Below are positions 1 through 5,988 of a DNA stretch of 10,808 bases, one piece after another. The stretch is from JAIBJP01 sp035639875. GTDB taxonomy: Bacteria; Actinomycetota; Thermoleophilia; Gaiellales; Gaiellaceae. The stretch covers positions 1 to 10,808 of the forward strand of contig DASQXE010000006.1 in assembly GCA_035639875.1 (NCBI GenBank), read 5' to 3'. Positions within the stretch are counted from its first letter, which is position 1. Each line of letters starts with the position of its first letter. A program made the translations under genes and the position numbers. Below the pieces are notes generated by a model. That model was not told the origin of the DNA. It worked only from the letters and a program-made list of their open reading frames with translations, and ran no database searches.

Positions 1-489
1 GGGGCCTTCTACGGGTCTGTGGAGGCGCCTTGGGCAGTGGAGCCGGAGAATCTTCCGCGCTTCATCGCGCTCGGGCGGGCGGTGAAACGAGAGCTGGAGA
101 GCGCGCGGGATTTCGTGCACCCGTTGGAGCCGGAGCTGCGAGACGTCTACGGCGTGATCTTCTTCGAGCGTTTGGAGGAGGAGCCGCGGCTTGTGCAGCG
201 CAACGTGACGGTCTTCGCCGACGGCGAGGTAGACCGTTCGCCATGCGGTAGTGGGACGTCCGCCCGGCTGGCGCTACTTGCTGCGGACCAGGAGCTTGCG
301 CGCGGAGGCGAGCTCATCCACCGCAGCATCGTGGGGACGGAGTTCCGGGCGTGGGTCGTGGACGAAGCGGACGTGGACGGAATCCCGGCGGTGGTGACGG
401 AGGTGGAGGGCCAGGCGTATTACACCGGCCGCCACGAGTTCACGCTCGATTCCGGTGACCCCCTCGGCCCCGGCTTCCTCCTCCGTTAA
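1..489 (+). CDS. Proline racemase / 4-hydroxyproline 2-epimerase family protein, C-terminal part (5' truncated by window)
   Basis: The reading frame is open from base 1 (GAFYGS...), so the gene begins before the window; 162 residues are visible up to a TAA at 487-489. The motif DRSPCGSGTSARLA, with Cys at visible residue 82, is the second catalytic cysteine motif of the proline racemase superfamily, and the C-terminal GFLLR is also typical of it. The family inverts the alpha carbon of proline or 4-hydroxyproline with two cysteines acting as acid and base. The related trans-3-hydroxy-L-proline dehydratases carry Thr in place of this Cys, so the visible Cys argues for a racemase or epimerase. 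The first catalytic Cys lies outside the window, so substrate cannot be settled. The valine GTG at 19 is an internal codon, not a start. The gene converges on the dimethylargininase-like gene. Confidence 0.9.
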   Translation, partial: GAFYGSVEAPWAVEPENLPRFIALGRAVKRELESARDFVHPLEPELRDVYGVIFFERLEEEPRLVQRNVTVFADGEVDRSPCGSGTSARLALLAADQELARGGELIHRSIVGTEFRAWVVDEADVDGIPAVVTEVEGQAYYTGRHEFTLDSGDPLGPGFLLR

Positions 490-490
490 A

Positions 491-516
491 GCCATGTCCT
501 GGTGCCTGGCACCAGG
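491..516. repeat. REP-like palindromic repeat unit, copy 1
   Basis: The core is a near-perfect hairpin. Arms at 495-506 (TGTCCTGGTGCC) and 508-519 pair completely around a single central T. The 26-bp unit starting GCCATG is repeated at 594-619 with 24 of 26 bases identical. It begins just after the proline racemase-family stop codon. It may serve as a bidirectional terminator for the convergent genes, although no T-run follows it. Short intergenic units with a GGTGCCTGNCACC core look like REP elements mobilised by RAYT (REP-associated tyrosine) transposases; that link is inference, and no transposase is in the window. Confidence 0.7.
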
Positions 517-561
517 ACACGTCCGGAATGGAGAGGTGCATTTCGCCGGCCGGACACGAAA

Positions 562-588
562 CCGCCGCAACCGCGCAAGTTGCGGTGG
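562..588. repeat. Inverted repeat / hairpin between the two REP-like units
   Basis: Arms at 562-571 (CCGCCGCAAC) and 579-588 (GTTGCGGTGG) pair over 10 bp with one G-T type mismatch, around a 7-base loop. A smaller inverted repeat, GTCCGG at 521-526 with CCGGAC at 550-555, lies just to its left. With the flanking palindromes, almost the whole 490-629 interval can fold. This looks like a compound REP/BIME-type element rather than a simple terminator. Confidence 0.5.
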
Positions 589-593
589 AAAGA

Positions 594-619
594 GCCATGG
601 CCTGGTGCCTGACACCAGG
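594..619. repeat. REP-like palindromic repeat unit, copy 2
   Basis: This is a direct repeat of the 491-516 unit with substitutions at two positions (T to G and G to A). CCTGGTG at 601-607 pairs with CACCAGG at 613-619. The two differences break one central pair, so the palindrome is less perfect than copy 1. It lies 10 bp before the stop codon end of the leftward dimethylargininase-like gene and could also terminate that transcript. Confidence 0.65.
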
Positions 620-629
620 GCCTGACTGA

Positions 630-1460
630 TTAGGACCGGAGGATGGGCCGCGTGAGGCAGGTGGGGCCGCCGTCGCCTTTGCGGGACATCTCGTCGCCGC
701 GGTAGACGCGCACGTGGACGCCGGCGTGCTCCATCCGCCTGCGCGTCTCGTCGTTCCCGTCGAGCGCGAGCGCCTCGCGCGGCCCGAGTGCCAACACGTT
801 CGGGCCCATCGTCTCGAACTCCTCGTCCGGCACCTCGACGAGCTCGACACCCCGCTCAGCGAGGAGCTCCACGAGCCGCACCGGCATGAGCGGGGGATAC
901 GCGACGGCGAGATCCCGATCGAGCGGCGACAAGAGGGAGAGAAGGTGCAGAACCTCGCCGGCCCCGCGTAGATGCGGCAGGTCGAACGGAATGACGTGGA
1001 CGCCCGGCAGCGCGTCCATGAGCTGGCGGATACCTTCGTCATTCGTGCGATAGCCGCGCCCGACGAGCAGTGTGCCCTCGTCGAGCCACAGCGTGTCGCC
1101 GCCCTCGACCTCGCCCGGCGCTTCGATGCGCCCCGCGATCGGCACGCCCGCCTCCACGAGATCTGCCCCCATGACCTCGACCTCGCCACGCCGACCCTCC
1201 TTCCCGGGCCGCAAGAGCAAACTGCCCCCGTCCGTCACGAGGGCTGGGTCGTAGACGTAGATCGCATCTGGATCGAGCGCGTGCGGAGTTGCCGCGACGA
1301 CGACGTCTGTCCCGGCTTCCTCGAGCACGGCCCGGAAGGCCTCGTGTTCCTCCTCGAGCCGCCGCGGGTCGGGTTCCGAGCGCCAGCCGTAGGACTTCCA
1401 CGCCGCCCACGCTCCCGCCGCCGGTGGGCGAACCAATACGCGCTGCAGCCGTCCCACCAT
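630..1460 (-). CDS. Dimethylarginine dimethylaminohydrolase-like (amidinotransferase/DDAH superfamily)
   Basis: From ATG at 1460 the product is 276 aa, a normal length for a bacterial DDAH (about 250-280). Family members hydrolyse the guanidino group of methylated arginines to citrulline and a methylamine in the cytoplasm. The expected catalytic set is visible: Glu119 in EGGD, His172 in EVLHLLS, and nucleophile Cys268 in GGPTCLTRP near the C-terminus. The N-terminal LVRPP and the DPALVTDGGSLLLRPG segment (residues 71-86) also fit the family. An in-frame ATG at 1502 would add 14 residues but would overlap the divergent selD start, so the shorter form is preferred; neither has a strong ribosome binding site. 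Related arginine deiminase-like hydrolases cannot be excluded from sequence alone. Confidence 0.85.
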   Translation of the reverse strand: MVGRLQRVLVRPPAAGAWAAWKSYGWRSEPDPRRLEEEHEAFRAVLEEAGTDVVVAATPHALDPDAIYVYDPALVTDGGSLLLRPGKEGRRGEVEVMGADLVEAGVPIAGRIEAPGEVEGGDTLWLDEGTLLVGRGYRTNDEGIRQLMDALPGVHVIPFDLPHLRGAGEVLHLLSLLSPLDRDLAVAYPPLMPVRLVELLAERGVELVEVPDEEFETMGPNVLALGPREALALDGNDETRRRMEHAGVHVRVYRGDEMSRKGDGGPTCLTRPILRS

Positions 1461-1505
1461 GCTCTGGCAGCCATATGCCTTTTGACCGGCGGTAACCTCC
1501 ATCGC

Positions 1506-2537
1506 GTGGAGACTACTGCGCGGTTGACGACCCTCGATGCCGCGGGCGGCTGCGCTGCGAAGTACGCCGCCCGGCGTCTGCAGGAGCTTCTGGCCGGCTT
1601 CGTTCCGGCCTCCTCCGAGAACCTCATTGTCGGTCTTTCGCCTGCAGACGACGCCGCCGTCTACCGGCTCGACGACGAGCGCGCGCTCGTCTTCACGACC
1701 GACTTCTTCCCGCCGATGGTCGACGACCCTGCTGCGTTCGGCGCGATCGCCGCCGCGAACGCCCTCAACGACCTCTACGCGATGGGGGCGACCCCGCTTC
1801 TCGCGCTCTCCATCGCAGCGTTCCCCGAGGAGATGTCGGTGGAGACAGTCCGCGTGATCTTCGACGCCGCAGCGGAGAAGGTCGCCGAAGCGGGCGGCGT
1901 ACTTGCCGGCGGACACACGATCCGCGACCACGAGCCCAAGTACGGGCTCGCAGCATTGGGAACCGTTCATCCGAACGCCGTCTGGCGAAAGAACAACGCG
2001 CGCCCGGGCGATGCCGTCTTCCTGACGAAGCCGCTTGGCACCGGCCTGGTGCTCACCGCCTCCCGAAAGGACGCCGTCGGGGAGGAGGAGCTCGCGGCCG
2101 CCGTCGCGTCCATGACCGAGCTCAACGCTCGCCCCGCTGAGCTCCTGCGCCCGTTCGAGCCCAATGCGGTCACGGACGTCACCGGCTTCGGCTTGCTCGG
2201 CCATGCCTACGAGATGGCGGAGCGGAGCGGCGTCAGGATCGTCCTCGAAGCGAGCACCTTCCCGGCGCTCCCGGGTGCGATCGCCGCCGCTCGGCGCGGG
2301 CTCAAGACCGGAGGTGACCAGCGCAACCGCGACTACGTGGCCGGCGCCGTCAAGCGCAACGGACTCTCCGACGATCTCGCCGCGCTCGCCTTCGATCCCC
2401 AGACCTCCGGCGGCCTACTCGTCTCGCTGCCCGCCGACCGCGCGCCCGTCCTCGTCGCCCGCTTCCAGGCGGACGATCTCTTTCTCGCTCTGATCGGCCG
2501 GGTGGAGGACGGAAGCGGCGTCGAGGTCGTTCCCTGA
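1506..2537 (+). CDS. selD: Selenide, water dikinase (selenophosphate synthetase)
   Basis: The product is 343 aa from GTG 1506, matching the usual length of about 345. SelD makes monoselenophosphate from selenide and ATP. This is the selenium donor for selenocysteine, 2-selenouridine in tRNA, or labile selenium cofactors. The N-terminal GGCAAK holds Cys16 and Lys19, equivalent to E. coli Cys17 and Lys20, so this form uses Cys rather than Sec. The PurM-like fold is clear from DDAAVY, TTDFF, ALNDLYAMGATP, AGGHTI and FDPQTSGGLL. The start was chosen to keep the Cys/Lys loop with a normal short N-terminus. A TTG at 1524 would leave only 9 residues before Cys and is less likely. No selA, selB, selU or tRNA-Sec lies in the window. 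The TGA stop overlaps the next ATG. Confidence 0.95.
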   Translation: METTARLTTLDAAGGCAAKYAARRLQELLAGFVPASSENLIVGLSPADDAAVYRLDDERALVFTTDFFPPMVDDPAAFGAIAAANALNDLYAMGATPLLALSIAAFPEEMSVETVRVIFDAAAEKVAEAGGVLAGGHTIRDHEPKYGLAALGTVHPNAVWRKNNARPGDAVFLTKPLGTGLVLTASRKDAVGEEELAAAVASMTELNARPAELLRPFEPNAVTDVTGFGLLGHAYEMAERSGVRIVLEASTFPALPGAIAAARRGLKTGGDQRNRDYVAGAVKRNGLSDDLAALAFDPQTSGGLLVSLPADRAPVLVARFQADDLFLALIGRVEDGSGVEVVP

Positions 2538-3454
2538 TGGAAGCGGGCGTCACCCGGCTCGCTCGGCTCCGTCTCCTCGTCGTCTCGCCGGCGTCGTTCG
2601 CCCGAATGAGCTATCTCGCCCTCGCCGCCCTCTATCTCATCGTCGTCTCCGGCGCGACCGTCCGGCTGACCGGGTCCGGCCTGGGCTGTGACAACTGGCC
2701 ACGCTGCGGGAGCACGTTCCTCCCGCCGAAGGACTACCACGCGCTGGTCGAGTTCGGGAACCGCGGAGTCGGCATCGCCGTCGGCCTCACCACGCTCGTT
2801 GCCGCCGCCGCCGCGTTCCGCGTCCCACGGCTCCCGCGCTGGCTGCTTTGGGGCGCCGTCGCGCTTCCGCTCACGGTGCTCGCGCAGGGCATTCTCGGCG
2901 GGATCACCGTGCTGTACGAGCTGCATCCGCTCATCGTGCTCGGGCACTTCCTACTCTCCCTGCTCGCGCTGGCGCTCGCTGTCGTGGTCGCGCTGGGTGC
3001 CCACGACTTCGCCCGCGCGGTCGAGCGCAGGCCTCCCCTCGTCGCGAACTGGCTCGCCGTCGTCCTCGTTCCGGCGACGCTCGCGCTCGTCGTCACCGGG
3101 ACGCTCGTCACCGCCGCCGGCCCGCATTCGGGCGGAGAGCACATCAAGCGCTGGGGACTCCTCCCGGACGCCCTCCACATGCACGTCGGGGCGACGGCCG
3201 TCTTCGGGATCGCCTATCTCGGCCTCGTGGCGACGCTTTTTTGGGAGCGTCGGCGAGCGCGCAGCGAGCTGCTCTTCGCCGCCGGCATCCTCGGCGTCCT
3301 CCTCGCCCAGATGACGGTGGGAGACGTGCAGTGGCGCACCCAGCTGCCGTGGGGCCTCGTGCTCGTGCACGTCGCGCTCGCCACCGCGCTCTGGGGAGGA
3401 ATCGTGGCGCTAGCCGCTCGGCTTCTGCTCAGATCGCAGCCCCGACTCCCGTAA
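2537..3454 (+). CDS. ctaA: Heme A synthase (CtaA/Cox15 family), multi-pass membrane protein
   Basis: The product is 305 aa with about eight hydrophobic membrane segments. CtaA oxidises the methyl group of heme O to the formyl of heme A, the cofactor of aa3-type cytochrome oxidase. The first outer loop has GSGLGCDNWPRCG with the Cys51/Cys57 pair, followed by EFGNR, which carries the conserved acidic residue Glu72. Heme-ligand histidines appear as GHF (His137), HMH (His214/His216) and LVHVA (His278). Asn75 stands where Bacillus CtaA has a histidine after the Glu; I recall EFGNR as usual for actinobacterial members, so this is probably a lineage form. The ATG overlaps the selD stop as TGATG, which points to translational coupling. 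No oxidase subunit or heme O synthase gene is visible nearby. Confidence 0.93.
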   Translation: MEAGVTRLARLRLLVVSPASFARMSYLALAALYLIVVSGATVRLTGSGLGCDNWPRCGSTFLPPKDYHALVEFGNRGVGIAVGLTTLVAAAAAFRVPRLPRWLLWGAVALPLTVLAQGILGGITVLYELHPLIVLGHFLLSLLALALAVVVALGAHDFARAVERRPPLVANWLAVVLVPATLALVVTGTLVTAAGPHSGGEHIKRWGLLPDALHMHVGATAVFGIAYLGLVATLFWERRRARSELLFAAGILGVLLAQMTVGDVQWRTQLPWGLVLVHVALATALWGGIVALAARLLLRSQPRLP

Positions 3455-3463
3455 ACTCAGCCC

Positions 3464-4348
3464 ATCGGCGAACATCTCCGCATCGAGCGTCGCCCGACGC
3501 TCTCCCGCCCGGTGCTCGTCGCCGCCTTCAGGGGTTGGAACGACGGCGCCCAGGGCGCCTCGCTTGCGGCTAGCTTCCTGGCTCAGTCGTGGCATGCCCG
3601 CCGCTTCGCGGACATCGACCCGGAGGAGTTCTTCGACTTCCAGGCGACGCGGCCGCACGTGGCCCTCGAGGATGGGCTCACGCGCCGGATCAACTGGCCA
3701 GAGACGGCCTTCTATCACGCGTCGATCCCCGGGACGGACCGCGACGCCGTCCTCTCGCTCGGGATAGAGCCGAACCTTCGCTGGCGCACCTTCTCGGACG
3801 AGATCGTGGCCCTCGCCGAGGATCTCAAAGTCGGGCTCGTGGTCACCCTGGGCGCGCTGCTCGCCGACGTGCCGCATACGCGACCGGCTCCGGTGACGGG
3901 ATCGGCGAGCGACCCGAAGCTCGTCGAGGAGCTCGGCCTGGCTTCGTCACGCTACGAAGGCCCCACCGGCATCGTCGGCGTCCTCCACGACGCCTGCCGC
4001 CGGGCGGGCGTGCCTTCGGCGAGCCTCTGGGCGGCGGTTCCGCACTACGCATCCCTCGCGGCGAGCCCGAAGGCCGCTCTGGCCCTCTGTGAGCGATTGG
4101 CCGGCCTCCTGGGAACTCAGTTCGACCTCGCGGACCTGGAACGCGCCTCCGAGGCCTACGAGCAGCAGGTAAGCGAGGCGGTCGCCTCGGACGAGGAGAC
4201 AGAAGCCTACGTCCGCGACCTCGAGGCGCGCCGTGATGCGCTCGGCGAGCAGCTCGACGTCCCGTCGGGCGAGACGCTGGCGGCTGAGCTGACGCGCTTC
4301 CTCCGCGAGCACGAAGCGCGCAAGCAGGACGAGGAAGGGGACGGCTAG
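3464..4348 (+). CDS. PAC2 family protein (proteasome assembly chaperone-like); start uncertain
   Basis: The core VLVAAFRGWNDG is the N-terminal signature of bacterial PAC2-family proteins, and the C-terminus (about 60 residues) is charged and helical, as is common in actinobacterial members. The function in bacteria is not established; the family is named after eukaryotic proteasome assembly chaperones. The earliest usual start is GTG 3512 (278 aa), but it begins directly at VLVAAF. The frame stays open back to the ctaA stop, and the codons before it read EHLRIERRPTLSRP, which looks like genuine N-terminal family sequence. No ATG, GTG or TTG lies in that stretch. ATC at 3464 is offered as a possible rare start, and a leaderless or shorter GTG form remains possible. 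The TAG stop at 4346-4348 overlaps the convergent gene's stop. Confidence 0.8.
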   Translation: MGEHLRIERRPTLSRPVLVAAFRGWNDGAQGASLAASFLAQSWHARRFADIDPEEFFDFQATRPHVALEDGLTRRINWPETAFYHASIPGTDRDAVLSLGIEPNLRWRTFSDEIVALAEDLKVGLVVTLGALLADVPHTRPAPVTGSASDPKLVEELGLASSRYEGPTGIVGVLHDACRRAGVPSASLWAAVPHYASLAASPKAALALCERLAGLLGTQFDLADLERASEAYEQQVSEAVASDEETEAYVRDLEARRDALGEQLDVPSGETLAAELTRFLREHEARKQDEEGDG

Positions 4349-5979
4349 CCGAAGGTAAAGGCGTACGCCGCGATTCCCGGCGAGAACGAGAGGTCGAGCG
4401 CATGGTCGCCGATCTCGCCCGGCAAATCGACGAGCGTGTAAAGCCGGTCTTCGACGACCGGGACGCTCCTGACCGCGTGCCCGTCGACGGACACGCCGAC
4501 TGTCCCCGTTCCGCCGAGAACGAGGAAGACTCTGTGCGCGTGAAACGCGAGCCGGAGGCGGGCGCCCCGGCCGGCGACGATCCTCTCCTTCTCCACCGTC
4601 CAGCGCCCGCCGTAGGCGAGCTCGTCCTGCGGCACGAACTTGGGGATCCTGTAGGTCGCCTCGCGGTCCCGGACGACCGGAGAGCCGACGAAGCGGTCGA
4701 GCCGCTCGTAACCCAGATACGTCTCCGGCGTCAGGAACCCGGTTGGCGTCTGGTCGCGGATCGAGCCCGACACCGGGGCGGGCAAGGACTTCTCGGCAAG
4801 CAGCGTTCTGATGACGGACTCGCTTCGGGCATATTCCCCCTCGCCGAAGTGCGCATAGCGAACGTGTCCGCGGCGGTCGATGAAGTACTTGGCCGGCCAG
4901 TAGCGATTCCCCCAGGCCCCCCACGTCGCGAAATCGTTGTCGAGCGCGACTGGGTACGTGACGCCGAGCGCGCGCACCGCCCGCTCCACGTTCGAGGGGA
5001 CGTGCTCGAACGCGAACTCAGGCGAGTGGACGCCGACGACGACGAGACCGTCCTTACGGTACGTGCGGTACCAACGCTCCACGTAGGGAAGCGTGCGGAG
5101 GCAGTTGATGCAGGAGTACGTCCAGAAGTCGAGGAGCACGACCTTGCCCCGCAACGCGCCGAGCGACAGCGGCGGCGAGTTGAGCCAGCGGTCGATCCGC
5201 TGGAAGTCGGGAGCTTGCCCGAAGTCCCGGAGCTCGCTCTCGGGGATCCTGTGCTCCTTCCCGCCGAGGAGATCGTCGAGCTCGCTCTGAGCGGCGGCCG
5301 TTCGCTCCAGTCGTTGCAGCGATCGCGTGTAGCCCGGGACGTAAGCGGCCAGCTTCAGGTCGAGGCCGAAGATCATGAGGACGGCGACGCCTGCGATCAC
5401 GGCGCCGAGCGTCTGGCGGATGCGGGGCGCTCGGGCCCGCAGCGGCCGCAGGTTGATCCCGCTCTGCCCGGCCAGGGCGAAGAGAAGGAGGACGGTGCCA
5501 GCGCCGATCGCGTAAGCGACTGTGACGAGCACGGCCTCGACCGAGAAGCGGCTCGTGGCCGCCAGCGTCGCCACCGCCGCGATCACCGGGCCGGCGCAGG
5601 GCGTGAATAGAAGGCCGAGGCTCACTCCGAGGAGGAAGCCGCTGCCCGCGTCGCCGGGGCGCCGGCGTCCGAGCGCCCGGAACGGCCGCTCCACGAGCGC
5701 TCCGAGGAACGGGAAGAGAAGCGAGAGGCCGACCAGGAGGACGACCGCGATGGCGATGTTGCGGAGCAGGTCGTCGGGGAGGCCGAGCGCCGAGAGGAGG
5801 GCCGTGGCCGCAAGTGTGAACGCGGCGAAGCTCGCCACGAGCCCGGCGACGATCGCGTAGGGTCGCCAGCGCCCTCCCACCGCTCCTCCGGCGAACACGA
5901 TCGGCAAGACCGGAAGGACGCACGGCGAGATCGCTGTCACGACGCCAGCGACGAACGCGACGCCGACGAGGAGGGTCAC
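4345..5979 (-). CDS. DipZ-like fusion: CcdA/DsbD-type membrane domain + TlpA-like thioredoxin + C-terminal domain
   Basis: The product is 544 aa from a GTG start. Residues 1-210 form about six membrane segments of the CcdA/DsbD electron-transfer type. The paired cysteines are Cys20 in SPCVLPVLP and Cys128 in TPCAGP. Residues about 255-395 are a TlpA-like thioredoxin domain with active site CINC (Cys290/Cys293) after DFWTYS. Residues about 395-544 match the beta-rich C-terminal domain found in DipZ proteins. The likely role is passing reducing equivalents from cytoplasmic thioredoxin across the membrane to an outward-facing thioredoxin domain. The start lies 9 bp after the helicase stop with no clear ribosome binding site, so it probably depends on the helicase transcript. 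Its length is shorter than mycobacterial DipZ (about 695 aa, from memory). Confidence 0.88.
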   Translation of the reverse strand: MTLLVGVAFVAGVVTAISPCVLPVLPIVFAGGAVGGRWRPYAIVAGLVASFAAFTLAATALLSALGLPDDLLRNIAIAVVLLVGLSLLFPFLGALVERPFRALGRRRPGDAGSGFLLGVSLGLLFTPCAGPVIAAVATLAATSRFSVEAVLVTVAYAIGAGTVLLLFALAGQSGINLRPLRARAPRIRQTLGAVIAGVAVLMIFGLDLKLAAYVPGYTRSLQRLERTAAAQSELDDLLGGKEHRIPESELRDFGQAPDFQRIDRWLNSPPLSLGALRGKVVLLDFWTYSCINCLRTLPYVERWYRTYRKDGLVVVGVHSPEFAFEHVPSNVERAVRALGVTYPVALDNDFATWGAWGNRYWPAKYFIDRRGHVRYAHFGEGEYARSESVIRTLLAEKSLPAPVSGSIRDQTPTGFLTPETYLGYERLDRFVGSPVVRDREATYRIPKFVPQDELAYGGRWTVEKERIVAGRGARLRLAFHAHRVFLVLGGTGTVGVSVDGHAVRSVPVVEDRLYTLVDLPGEIGDHALDLSFSPGIAAYAFTFG

Positions 5980-5988
5980 GCCGAGAAG

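Noticed and set aside
491..622. CRISPR array interpretation of the repeated units
   Set aside because: There are only two copies, they are strongly palindromic, the interval between them is about 77 bp and itself structured, and there are no cas genes.
972..1505. Plus-strand extension of the selD frame back to 972, antisense to the DDAH-like gene
   Set aside because: The sequence has no family similarity, and the minus-strand frame shows complete DDAH catalytic motifs. SelD homology begins only at about 1506.
1548..1566. SelD as a selenoprotein with Sec at the active site
   Set aside because: The active-site codon is TGC (Cys16), not TGA.
4402..5610. 402-codon open frame on the plus strand
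   Set aside because: It is a GC-rich shadow antisense to the DipZ-like gene, with Arg/Asp/Val-rich composition and no domain motifs, whereas the opposite strand has CcdA and thioredoxin active sites.
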